Below, piece by piece: positions 1-10,660 of a DNA stretch of 64,000 nucleotides (positions are counted from its first letter, which is position 1; every line of letters starts with the position of its first letter). This DNA is from Burkholderia sp. IMCC1007 (GTDB lineage: Bacteria > Pseudomonadota > Gammaproteobacteria > Burkholderiales > Burkholderiaceae). The notes beneath the pieces are model-generated. The model worked only from the letters and a program-made list of their open reading frames with translations. It searched no databases and had not been told where the DNA came from. The stretch spans positions 1 to 64,000 of the forward strand of contig NZ_JAPVQY010000025.1 in the NCBI RefSeq assembly GCF_027257875.1. Reading direction: 5' to 3'. Position numbers and translations under genes: made by a program.

Positions 1-45
1 GGGACTTCCCTTCGATCCATGTTCAATGACAGGAGCCAGACCACC

Positions 46-2901
<2,856 letters not shown>

Positions 2902-2938
2902 CACCCGCGCGGGTGCCGATGCGCAGGCATGCATGACC

Positions 2939-2961
2939 GGCTCCGTCCACGGGACGGAGCC
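2939..2961. other. Intergenic perfect hairpin
   Basis: GGCTCCGTCC and GGACGGAGCC form a perfect 10-bp stem with a 3-base loop between the Clp gene and the oxidoreductase gene. No U-tract follows, so it may be a weak or factor-dependent terminator or an RNA-stability element. Confidence 0.5.
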
Positions 2962-3026
2962 GCCCCACGCCGCGATGCGGCGCAACCCGAGCCACCCGGC
3001 AGCGGAACCGGCTCAAGGAGACTCAC

Positions 3027-5306
3027 ATGACAAATCGACGCGAAGTGCCAGGCATCAGGAAGTACGATGGGCCCGCCGGCGGTTGGGGCGCGCTTCGCGC
3101 GACAGCCGAAGCGGTGCGCACGCAGATGGAAACCATCGAGGCGCCGATCGTGCTGATGCGGACCAACCAGCCCGACGGCTTCGACTGTCCGGGCTGCGCG
3201 TGGCCCGACAAGGAACACAAGTCGACGTTCCAGTTCTGCGAGAACGGTGCGAAGGCCGTCACGTGGGAAGCGACGACCAAGCGCGTGACGCCCGAGTTCT
3301 TCGCGGCGAACACCGTATCGTCGCTGCTGCGCATGTCGGACTACGAGCTGGAGAACATGGGCCGGCTCACGCATCCGCTCGTCTACGATCGCGCGACCGA
3401 CACGTTCCGCGCGGTCGCATGGGTCGACGCGTTCGCGCGCATCGGCGAAGTGCTGCGCGCGCTGCCGCCCGAGCAGGTCGAGTTCTATACGTCGGGCCGC
3501 GCGTCGAACGAAGCCGCGTATCTGTATCAGCTGTTCGCGCGCGAACTCGGCACCAACAACTTCCCCGACTGCTCGAACATGTGTCACGAGCCGACCAGCG
3601 TCGGCCTGCCGCAGTCGATCGGGATCGGCAAGGGCACCGTGTCGCTGGAGGATTTCGACCACTGCGAGCTGATCATCTCGATCGGCCATAACCCCGGCAC
3701 GAACCACCCGCGGATGATGGGGACGCTGCACGAGTGTTCGCGCCGCAACGTGCCGATCATCGTGTTCAACCCGCTGCGCGAACGCGCGCTCGAACGCTTC
3801 GCCGATCCGCAGGACATGATCGAGATGGCGTCGTTCGGCTCGACGCGCATCGCCTCGACGTACTACCAGGTCGATGCGGGCGGCGACGCGGCCGCGCTCA
3901 AGGGCATCATGAAGGCGTTGCTGCAGCTCGAAGCGGAGCGCGGCGACGTGCTCGACCGCGACTTCATCGCGCAGCACACCGAAGGCTTCGATACGTTCGC
4001 CGCCGACCTGCAGGCCACGTCGTGGGATGACATCGAACGCGCGAGCGGCCTCGCCCAGGCGCAGCTCGAACAGGTCGCGCTCGCGTATGCGAAGTCGAAC
4101 GCGACGATCGTCACGTACGGGATGGGCGTCACGCAGCACAACAAGGGCACCGCAACCGTGCGCCTGATCGCCGACCTGCTGCTGATGCGCGGCAACATCG
4201 GCAAGCCCGGCGCGGGCGTGTGTCCGCTGCGCGGCCACTCGAACGTGCAGGGCAACCGCACGGTCGGCATCACCGAGAAGCCGTCGGCCGAGTTCCTGCA
4301 GAAGATCGAGGAGGTGTGCGGCTTCAAGCCGCCCGCGCATCACGGGCACGATGCCGTGCAGGCGATGCAGGCCATGATCGACGGGCAGGCCAAGGCGCTC
4401 TTGTGCCTCGGCGGCAACTTCGCGGTCGCGCTGCCCGATCCCGATCTGTCGTTCCCGGCGATGGGCAAGCTCGACCTGAGCGTGCATCTCGGCACGAAAC
4501 TGAACCGCTCGCACCTGCTGGTCGCGAAGGAAACCTACATCCTGCCCGTGCTCGGCCGCACCGAGCTCGACGTGCAGGCGAGCGGCCGGCAGTCGATCAC
4601 CGTCGAGGATTCGATGTCGATGGTGCACGCGTCCGCCGGCAAGCTGAAGCCAGCGTCGGACGCGCTGCGCTCCGAGCCAGCGATCGTCGCGGGGATCGCG
4701 CATGCGACGCTGCCGGCCAGCAAGGTCGCGTGGCTCGACCTGATCGCCGACTACGACCGCATCCGCGACCTGATCGATCGCACGGTGCCCGGCTTCGAGG
4801 CGTTCAACGAGCGGATCCGCACGCCCGGCGGCTTCCGGCTGCCGCTGCCGCCCACCGAGCGCGTGTGGCCGACGCCGACCGGCAAGGCGATGTTCTCCGT
4901 CTACACCGGCGTGAAGGAAGACGCGGACGTGCTCGGCGGCGAACAGGTGCTGCGGCTCATCACGCTGCGCAGCCACGATCAGTACAACACGACGATCTAC
5001 GGGCTCGACGACCGCTATCGCGGCGTGTTCGGACGACGCGACGTGCTGTTCATGAACGTCGCGGATCTCGAGAAGTACGGGCTCGAGCACGGCGACCTCG
5101 TCGACATCGAGACGATCACCGCGTCGGGCCGCAAGCTGCGCCTCGAGAAGATCACGGCGATCGAGTACGACATCGCGCCGGGGTCGGTCGGCGCGTATTA
5201 CCCGGAAGCGAACGTGCTCGTGCCGCTCGACTACATCGACAAGGAAAGCGGCACGCCGTCGTACAAGTCGGTGCCGGTGCGCGTCGCGCGCTCGGCGGTC
5301 GTCTGA
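3027..5306 (+). CDS. FdhF/YdeP-family molybdopterin oxidoreductase
   Basis: The 759-residue protein has the length and layout of the YdeP/CbbBc-like branch of formate-dehydrogenase-H-type enzymes. Near the N-terminus is CPGCAWP, followed by the molybdopterin oxidoreductase domain (for example SIGHNPGTNHPRMMGTLHE and GMGVTQHNKGT), and the C-terminal third is the molydopterin dinucleotide-binding domain (LITLRSHDQYNTTIYGLDDR). The AAGGAG at 3015-3020 fixes the ATG start. Members of this family bind a bis-MGD molybdenum cofactor; the physiological substrate is not established, and acid stress and formate links are reported for relatives. The fdhD-moeA-moaA-moaE-moaD block later in the window could supply and sulfurate its cofactor. 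It stands alone here, without small or membrane subunits, so it is probably cytoplasmic. Confidence 0.9.
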   Translation: MTNRREVPGIRKYDGPAGGWGALRATAEAVRTQMETIEAPIVLMRTNQPDGFDCPGCAWPDKEHKSTFQFCENGAKAVTWEATTKRVTPEFFAANTVSSLLRMSDYELENMGRLTHPLVYDRATDTFRAVAWVDAFARIGEVLRALPPEQVEFYTSGRASNEAAYLYQLFARELGTNNFPDCSNMCHEPTSVGLPQSIGIGKGTVSLEDFDHCELIISIGHNPGTNHPRMMGTLHECSRRNVPIIVFNPLRERALERFADPQDMIEMASFGSTRIASTYYQVDAGGDAAALKGIMKALLQLEAERGDVLDRDFIAQHTEGFDTFAADLQATSWDDIERASGLAQAQLEQVALAYAKSNATIVTYGMGVTQHNKGTATVRLIADLLLMRGNIGKPGAGVCPLRGHSNVQGNRTVGITEKPSAEFLQKIEEVCGFKPPAHHGHDAVQAMQAMIDGQAKALLCLGGNFAVALPDPDLSFPAMGKLDLSVHLGTKLNRSHLLVAKETYILPVLGRTELDVQASGRQSITVEDSMSMVHASAGKLKPASDALRSEPAIVAGIAHATLPASKVAWLDLIADYDRIRDLIDRTVPGFEAFNERIRTPGGFRLPLPPTERVWPTPTGKAMFSVYTGVKEDADVLGGEQVLRLITLRSHDQYNTTIYGLDDRYRGVFGRRDVLFMNVADLEKYGLEHGDLVDIETITASGRKLRLEKITAIEYDIAPGSVGAYYPEANVLVPLDYIDKESGTPSYKSVPVRVARSAVV

Positions 5307-5312
5307 CCCGCA

Positions 5313-5343
5313 AGGCCGGCTCGCGACGCACGCGAGCCGGCCT
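5313..5343. terminator. Strong GC hairpin after the oxidoreductase gene
   Basis: AGGCCGGCTCGCG pairs perfectly with CGCGAGCCGGCCT (13 bp, 5-base loop). It has no U-tract of its own but sits just upstream of a canonical terminator, so the two may act in tandem. Confidence 0.6.
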
Positions 5344-5367
5344 GCCGCATCGCTGCCCTCCCCACGG

Positions 5368-5401
5368 CCGCCGCATCGTCATCGATGCGGCGGTTTTTTT
5401 G
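5368..5401 (+). terminator. Rho-independent terminator
   Basis: CCGCCGCATCG pairs with CGATGCGGCGG (11 bp, loop TCAT) and is followed by eight T residues on the plus strand. It ends the plus-strand oxidoreductase transcript before the convergent permease gene. Confidence 0.9.
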
Positions 5402-5439
5402 CGTCACGTCACGTCACATCACGTCGCGGCACGCGCCGC

Positions 5440-6861
5440 TTACCGCGCCGCCGACGGCGGCAACTGCGCGCCGGTCTGGCGACGCCGATACGCGCTGTCG
5501 CGCGTCGCGAGCCAGTAGTACAGCGGCGACGTCAGCACGAGCCCGACGACCCACGACAGGTCGGCGCCGCCGAGATGCGCGGGAATCGGGCCCGCATACA
5601 TCGGCGTGTTCATGAACGGAATCTGCACGAGGATCCCGATCGCATACGCGAGCAGCGCCTGCGGATTGAAGCGGCCATACACGCCGCCGTCCGCCATGAA
5701 GATCGACTTGATGTCGTACTTGCCCTTGTGGATCACGTAGAAGTCGATCAGGTTGATCGCCGTCCACGGCACCAGCACGACGAGCAGCGCGAGCACCAGG
5801 TCGACTTGATTGCCGACGAAGTTCGTCGACGCGCCGATCGCCGCATAGCAGCACGCGACGAAGATCACGACCGACACGACCGCGCGCGCCTTCGCGGTCG
5901 GAATCCACCGGTACGCGAACGTCTGCACCGACGTGATCACCGCGAGCACCGCGCCGTACAGGTTCAGCGCGTTGTGGCTGATCACGCTCAGCAGGAACAG
6001 CACGAGCATCAGCGGCCCGAGCGGGCCCGTCGCCTGCTTTACCGCATCCATCGTGTCCGCGCCGGCGGGCACCGCGAGCACTGCGACCGCGCCGAAGACG
6101 AACGCGAGCGTCGAGCCGATCGCGCAGCCGAGATAGGTCGCCCAGAACGTCGACGCGACACCGACGTCTTCCGGCAGATAGCGCGAATAGTCCGACACGT
6201 ACGGCGCGAACGCGATCTGCCACAACGCCGACAGCGACACCGTCGCGAGCCAGCCCGCGAAGTCGAAGCCGCCGCGCGTGAGGAAATCGGCGGTGCTCAC
6301 GTGCGACAGGATCATCCAGAAGCCGACGAGAATGCCGATGCCGAGCACCCACGTGCCGATCCGGTTCAGGATGTGGATGAACCGGTAGCCGACGATCCCG
6401 ATCAGCCCCGAGCCCACCGCGCCGATCACGATGCCCGCGGGCACCGGCACCGACGACGCGATGCCGTGCACCGACTTGCCGGCGAGCACGATATTCGATG
6501 CGAAGAAGCCCACGTACATCACCGCGGCGATCACCGTGACCAGCAGCGCGCCCCACGAGCCGAACTGCGCGCGACTCTGGATCATCTGCGGAATGCCCAT
6601 CTGCGGCCCCTGCGCCGAATGCAGCGCCATCAGCACGCCGCCGACTGCCTGGCCGACGACGATCGCGACGATGCCCCACATCAGGTTCAGGTGAAAGATC
6701 TGCACGCCGAGCGCGCCCGTCACGATCGGCAGCGGCGCGATGTTGCCGCCGAACCAGAGCGTGAACAGGTCGCGTACCTTGCCGTGGCGATCGGCGGGCG
6801 GCACGTAGCCGATCGTGTGTTTCTCTATCATGGGGGACGCGTTGCGGTCCGCGGTGGTCAT
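5440..6861 (-). CDS. NCS1 (CodB-like) nucleobase/hydantoin permease
   Basis: A 473-residue polytopic inner-membrane protein with about 12 hydrophobic segments, typical of NCS1 proton/sodium symporters for cytosine, allantoin, hydantoin and related N-heterocycles. The N-terminal MIEKHTIGYVPPADRHGKV and the LFTLWFGGNIAPLPIVTGAL segment are characteristic. I moved the start to the ATG at 6861 because AGGAGA lies at the right distance upstream; the open frame continues further but without a ribosome site. It is divergent from a LysR gene across a 364-base gap holding a dyad, and lies convergent-adjacent to the hydrolase/Rid/monooxygenase genes. I infer that it imports the substrate those enzymes degrade; the substrate itself cannot be read from sequence. 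Confidence 0.88.
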   Translation of the reverse strand: MTTADRNASPMIEKHTIGYVPPADRHGKVRDLFTLWFGGNIAPLPIVTGALGVQIFHLNLMWGIVAIVVGQAVGGVLMALHSAQGPQMGIPQMIQSRAQFGSWGALLVTVIAAVMYVGFFASNIVLAGKSVHGIASSVPVPAGIVIGAVGSGLIGIVGYRFIHILNRIGTWVLGIGILVGFWMILSHVSTADFLTRGGFDFAGWLATVSLSALWQIAFAPYVSDYSRYLPEDVGVASTFWATYLGCAIGSTLAFVFGAVAVLAVPAGADTMDAVKQATGPLGPLMLVLFLLSVISHNALNLYGAVLAVITSVQTFAYRWIPTAKARAVVSVVIFVACCYAAIGASTNFVGNQVDLVLALLVVLVPWTAINLIDFYVIHKGKYDIKSIFMADGGVYGRFNPQALLAYAIGILVQIPFMNTPMYAGPIPAHLGGADLSWVVGLVLTSPLYYWLATRDSAYRRRQTGAQLPPSAAR

Positions 6862-7225
6862 GGCGATGTCTCCTGTCTGGCGCGCGATGCGCGCTTTCCG
6901 TGTCAGCCGGCGCGACGAGATGCGCGCCTGCAAGCGGGCCGGATACGCGGTCGACGACGCGCCGATCGCGCACCATGGCGCGATGCAAGCGGGGACGAAT
7001 GAACACGGCGCCAACGCGTGTGCGGCGTCGCTGCGATCCAGGTTGGAGACGATGGTGCGCCACGCATCGCGCGACCGGAAAATACTAAAAATATTTCCGG
7101 GACATACGAAAAAACTCTGCAGCGAAAATTCCGGCGCAACGCTTCTTCGGGTAACGTGCTACGCACGGCAATGGACAGAATGCGCGCCGCCGGTCACGCG
7201 GCGGCGCCGGTATCAGAGGGTGCTC
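6862..7225. promoter_or_regulatory. Divergent promoter region between permease and LysR genes
   Basis: No gene is seen in these 364 bases. The stretch 7070-7140 is distinctly AT-rich against its surroundings and contains a dyad described separately, consistent with a shared regulator-controlled promoter region. Confidence 0.6.
7075..7100. promoter_or_regulatory. Candidate operator dyad for the LysR regulator
   Basis: CCGGAAA and TTTCCGG form perfect 7-bp arms around a 12-base AT-only-but-one spacer. The dyad sits in the divergent intergenic gap where LysR-type regulators normally bind. It is not a strict T-N11-A box. Confidence 0.5.
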
Positions 7226-8149
7226 GTGGCTCACTACACTTTGCGGCAACTGAAATATTTCCTGACGACGGTGGAATCCGGCAGCGTCGCCGAAGCGTCA
7301 CGTCAACTCTTCATCGCACAACCGTCGATCTCCAGCGCGATCAAGGGCCTCGAGGAAAGCTTCGGCGTGAAGCTGTTCATTCGCCATCACGCGCAGGGCG
7401 TGTCGCTGACACCGAGCGGCACGCGCTTCTACCGGAAAGCGCAGGAGCTGCTGCGCATCGCGCACGAATTCGAACAGAACGCGCTGGCCGACAACGACGT
7501 CATCACCGGGCAAATCGACATCGGCTGCTTCGAGACGGTCGCGCCGCTCTATCTGCCGCAACTGATCGCGGGGTTTCGCGAGCGCTACCCCGGCGTCAAC
7601 ATCCGGCTGCGCGACGGCGACCAGCAGGAACTCGTGCAGGGGCTGACCGCCGGCACGTTCGATCTCGCGTTTCTCTACGACCACGACCTCGACGGCACGA
7701 TCGAGACCGAACCGCTGATGCCGCCGCAGCAGCCGTACGTGCTGCTGCCCGAGAACCATCGTTTTGCCGGGCAGGCGCACGTGTCGCTGCGCGATCTCAG
7801 CGTCGAGCCGATGATCCTGCTCGACGTGCAGCCGAGCCGCACGTACTTCGTCAGCCTGTTTCACGAACTCGGGCTGACGCCGAACATCGTGTTCGGCTCG
7901 CCGTCGATCGAGATGGTGCGCGGCATGGTCGGCCAGGGCTTCGGCTTCTCGCTGCTCGTCACGCGACCGCATTCCGAATACACGTACGACGGCCGGCGCG
8001 TCGTGACGATCGGCCTGAGCGAAACGGTGAGCCCGTCGGGGCTCGTCACCGCGCGCCTGAAGCGCGGGCAGCTCACGAAGCAGGCGCAGTCGTTCGTCGA
8101 CTTCTGCCGCGAGCGGCTCGCGCAGATCGTCGCGGAATCGGCGCGCTGA
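7226..8149 (+). CDS. LysR-type transcriptional regulator
   Basis: A 307-residue LysR protein. The N-terminal winged helix begins TLRQLKYFLTTVESGS and includes AQPSISSAIKGLEE; the periplasmic-binding-like co-inducer domain follows from about residue 90. A GTG at 7226 preceded by AGAGGG is taken as start because the family N-terminus aligns exactly there; no in-frame ATG fits. It is divergent from the NCS1 permease, so control of the permease and of the neighbouring catabolic genes is the likely role, with the imported compound or a breakdown product as inducer. Confidence 0.88.
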   Translation: MAHYTLRQLKYFLTTVESGSVAEASRQLFIAQPSISSAIKGLEESFGVKLFIRHHAQGVSLTPSGTRFYRKAQELLRIAHEFEQNALADNDVITGQIDIGCFETVAPLYLPQLIAGFRERYPGVNIRLRDGDQQELVQGLTAGTFDLAFLYDHDLDGTIETEPLMPPQQPYVLLPENHRFAGQAHVSLRDLSVEPMILLDVQPSRTYFVSLFHELGLTPNIVFGSPSIEMVRGMVGQGFGFSLLVTRPHSEYTYDGRRVVTIGLSETVSPSGLVTARLKRGQLTKQAQSFVDFCRERLAQIVAESAR

Positions 8150-8167
8150 CGACGCACGCAAAGGCAA

Positions 8168-8201
8168 AACCGCACGCGCCGCGAAGCGGCAGCGTGCGGT
8201 T
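8168..8201. terminator. Bidirectional terminator between convergent genes
   Basis: AACCGCACGC pairs with GCGTGCGGTT, with an inner GCCGC/GCGGC extension, giving about 15 bp with one bulge. Read on the minus strand it is followed by TTTTGCC, so it mainly ends the minus-strand hydrolase operon; it may also stop the plus-strand LysR transcript. Confidence 0.75.
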
Positions 8202-8208
8202 ACGCAGC

Positions 8209-8244
8209 TCGATGCAAGCCGATGCAGGCTGATGCGGTTCGATG
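8209..8244. repeat. Imperfect 10-bp tandem repeat
   Basis: About three and a half copies of a unit close to CGATGCAGGC follow one another in the short gap between the terminator and the end of the hydrolase gene. No function is evident. Confidence 0.55.
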
Positions 8245-8252
8245 TCGTTGGG

Positions 8253-9416
8253 TCAGCCCGCCGAAGCGAGATACGCAACGAGACGACCCAGCATCGCGTC
8301 GCATCCGTGCAGTTGCTCGAGCGTGACGAACTCGTCCGGCTTGTGCCCCTGGTCCATGCTGCCCGGCCCGCACACCACCGTCGGAATGCCGGCCTGCCCG
8401 AACAGCCCGCCCTCGGTGCCGAACGCGACGGTGCCGAACGCATCGGAACCGCTCAGCATCGCGAGCAATCGCGCGGCTTCGCTGTCCGGCGACGTCGCGA
8501 GCCCCGGATACGCGCCGAGCGGCTGCAGACGAATGTCGGTGTCGGCCTGCACCGCGCGCATCTTCGGCAACAGTTCGGATTCCGCATAGTCCTGCAGCTT
8601 TCTCGGCACGTCGTGCGCATCGAACGCCGGCAGCGCGCGCACCTCGAAATCGAACTCGCACTCGGCCGGCACGATGTTCAGCGCGCGGCCGCCGTTGATC
8701 AGCCCCGTCTGCACGGTCGAGAACGGTGGATCGAAGCGGCTGTCGTGATGCTCGGGCCGCGCGAGCGCTGCGCCGATCTCGCCGAGCCGGCCGATCAGCT
8801 TCGCCGCGTAGTCGATCGCGTTGACGCCGAGCGGCGCATACGCGGAGTGGCACGCCGCGCCCTTCACGTGACAGCGCATCGCGAGCTTGCCCTTGTGACC
8901 GAGCACCGGCTTGAGCTCCGTCGGCTCGCCGATCACGCACAGGCGCGGCCGGTGTTCGCGCGCGGCCAGTGCGTCGAGCATCGGCCGCACGCCGAGACAG
9001 CCGACTTCTTCGTCGTACGAGAACGCGAGATGCACGGGCAGGCTCGACGGCCGCGCGACGAACGCCGGCACCGCCGCGAGCACCGACGCGATGAAGCCCT
9101 TCATGTCGGCCGTGCCGCGCCCGTACAGCCGGCCGTCACGCTCGGTCAGCCGGAACGGCTCGACCGTCCACGCCTGCCCGTCGACCGGCACCACGTCGGT
9201 ATGGCCCGACAGCGCGATGCCGCCGCGATCGTGCGGGCCGATCGTCGCGTACAGGCTCGCCTTCGTGCGTTCCGCGTTGTAGAACAGCTCGCTCGCGACG
9301 CCGAAGCCGTCGAGATAGTCGCGAATGAACTCGATCATCGCGAGGTTCGAATCGCGGCTGACCGTCGCGAAGCCGATCAGCCGTTCGAGCAGCGCGCGGC
9401 TCGACGGATCACTCAT
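8253..9416 (-). CDS. M20-family amidohydrolase (acetylornithine deacetylase-like)
   Basis: A 387-residue zinc hydrolase of the ArgE/DapE/M20 family. Metal-ligand motifs are intact: GHTDVVP (His72), GRGTADMKG (Asp104) and SYDEEVGCLG (Glu136-Glu137), with the later CGPGSMDQGHKPDEF. ArgE itself removes acetyl from N-acetylornithine in arginine synthesis, but this copy lies in a catabolic-looking cluster with a Rid protein, a DUF1028 protein and a flavin monooxygenase, so it more likely cleaves another N-acyl or carbamoyl substrate. Its ATG at 9416 overlaps the end of the upstream DUF1028 gene by 8 bases, indicating translational coupling. It could also be linked in trans to the acetylation route proposed for the organosulfur cluster; that is speculation. 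Confidence 0.88.
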   Translation of the reverse strand: MSDPSSRALLERLIGFATVSRDSNLAMIEFIRDYLDGFGVASELFYNAERTKASLYATIGPHDRGGIALSGHTDVVPVDGQAWTVEPFRLTERDGRLYGRGTADMKGFIASVLAAVPAFVARPSSLPVHLAFSYDEEVGCLGVRPMLDALAAREHRPRLCVIGEPTELKPVLGHKGKLAMRCHVKGAACHSAYAPLGVNAIDYAAKLIGRLGEIGAALARPEHHDSRFDPPFSTVQTGLINGGRALNIVPAECEFDFEVRALPAFDAHDVPRKLQDYAESELLPKMRAVQADTDIRLQPLGAYPGLATSPDSEAARLLAMLSGSDAFGTVAFGTEGGLFGQAGIPTVVCGPGSMDQGHKPDEFVTLEQLHGCDAMLGRLVAYLASAG

Positions 9417-10086
9417 CGCCCGGCACTCCATAGCTCGGCGCGGCCGTCGGATTCAGCGCGCGCGTCTGGTAGTCCTGCATCTGCGGACGATAGGCGTGCC
9501 ACAGCGCATCGAGTTGCCCGATCGGGTCGGCGTCCGCCCAGTCGACGCGCAGGTCGACGATCGGCCAGGTCACGTCGCCCGCCACCTTCAGCGCGGCCGA
9601 ATGCACCGGCCCCGCCTCGCCGCCCGCCGCGATCGCCGCGTGCATCGCGGCCAGCAGGCGATCGGCGAGCAGCCCCGGCGCCTGCTCGAACGCGCGCGCC
9701 ATCGCGTCGATCACCGCCGGCGCGGCCAGCAGGTTGCCCGCCGCCACGCATTGCTCGCCCTGCACCGCATGATGCGTGCCGAGCGCTTCCTTGCCCGTGA
9801 AGCACGCCGTCTGTCCCTGCCCGTCGATCACCGTGACCTGCCGGTACTGGCGCCAGCCGTTCGCGCTGAGCGCGCGGTCGAGCGCGTCGGCCGGCGCGAG
9901 CTGCGCGTGTTCGATCAGATCGAGGATCTGCGGGCCGAGCGCCGGCAGCGTGATGTTCTGCGTCGCGACCGCGCCGACGCCTGCGCGCACCCACGGGCAG
10001 CGCGCACCCACCGCGATGCTCGACGAGCTGATCGCGATCCCGACCTGGCCCGTTTCCGGGCAGCGCCCGACGATGGAGAATGTCAT
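9409..10086 (-). CDS. DUF1028 family (Ntn-hydrolase-like) protein
   Basis: 225 residues starting MTFSIVGRCPETGQVGIAIS, the hallmark start of DUF1028, and continuing VGARCPWVRAGVGAVATQN. The family has an Ntn-hydrolase-like fold and is often found next to or fused to Rid-type and amidohydrolase genes; its reaction is not established. AGGAG precedes the ATG. It lies 8 bases downstream of the Rid gene and overlaps the M20 hydrolase, so the three are clearly one transcription unit. No signal peptide is evident, hence cytoplasmic. Confidence 0.88.
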   Translation of the reverse strand: MTFSIVGRCPETGQVGIAISSSSIAVGARCPWVRAGVGAVATQNITLPALGPQILDLIEHAQLAPADALDRALSANGWRQYRQVTVIDGQGQTACFTGKEALGTHHAVQGEQCVAAGNLLAAPAVIDAMARAFEQAPGLLADRLLAAMHAAIAAGGEAGPVHSAALKVAGDVTWPIVDLRVDWADADPIGQLDALWHAYRPQMQDYQTRALNPTAAPSYGVPGDE

Positions 10087-10094
10087 GTCGGCTC

Positions 10095-10532
10095 CTATGC
10101 GCGGTTCGGCTGCCAGTTGTCCGGGATCACCGCGATCACGTCGATCTCCATCAGCCACTGCGGCTGGCCGAGCGCCGACACGACGAGCCCCGTCGAGATC
10201 GGGTACACGCCCTTCAGCCACTTGCCGACCTCCTGGTACACCGGCTCGCGATAGCGCGGATCGATCAGGTAGGTCGTCGTCTTCACGATGTGCGTGATGT
10301 CGCTGCCGGCTTCGTCGAGCAACTGCTTCACGTTCTTCATCGCCTGCTCGGCCTGCGCGCGCGGGTCGCCGAGGCCGATCAGGTTGCCGTCGAAATCGGT
10401 GCCGACCTGGCCGCGCACGTAGACGGTGTTGCCGGCCCGCACGGCCTGGCACAGGTCGTTGTCGAGCGTCTGGTTCGGGTAGGTATCCTTCGTGTTGAAC
10501 ATGCGGATACGCGTGTGGGTAGGCTGGCTCAT
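10095..10532 (-). CDS. RidA/YjgF/UK114-family protein lacking the usual catalytic Arg
   Basis: 145-residue Rid-fold protein with the typical C-terminal pattern around QPQWLMEIDVIAVI. Canonical RidA deaminates reactive 2-aminoacrylate imines and uses an Arg in the FPARS-type segment; here the aligned segment reads YPISTGLVV, so that Arg is replaced by Ser. I therefore place it among the Rid subfamilies without imine deaminase activity or with another substrate. AAGGA precedes the ATG. It is the second gene of the monooxygenase-Rid-DUF1028-M20 run and probably handles an unstable imine- or enamine-type intermediate there, which is inference from context. Confidence 0.85.
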   Translation of the reverse strand: MSQPTHTRIRMFNTKDTYPNQTLDNDLCQAVRAGNTVYVRGQVGTDFDGNLIGLGDPRAQAEQAMKNVKQLLDEAGSDITHIVKTTTYLIDPRYREPVYQEVGKWLKGVYPISTGLVVSALGQPQWLMEIDVIAVIPDNWQPNRA

Positions 10533-10660
10533 CGAGGTCCTTCGAATGTCGGTGGGTTCGCGCACCGGGCCGGAAGCGGTCGCGGCGCGGCGGGGTTCGG
10601 GTTCGGGTTGGCTCGGCGCCCGGGCGTCGTGGAACGCGCGGGCCGCGGTGCGAATGCGGA

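Noticed and set aside
19..45. Earlier ATG for the Clp gene
   Set aside because: No ribosome site before it; the AGGAG at 31-35 belongs to the ATG at 46, where the conserved zinc-site N-terminus begins.
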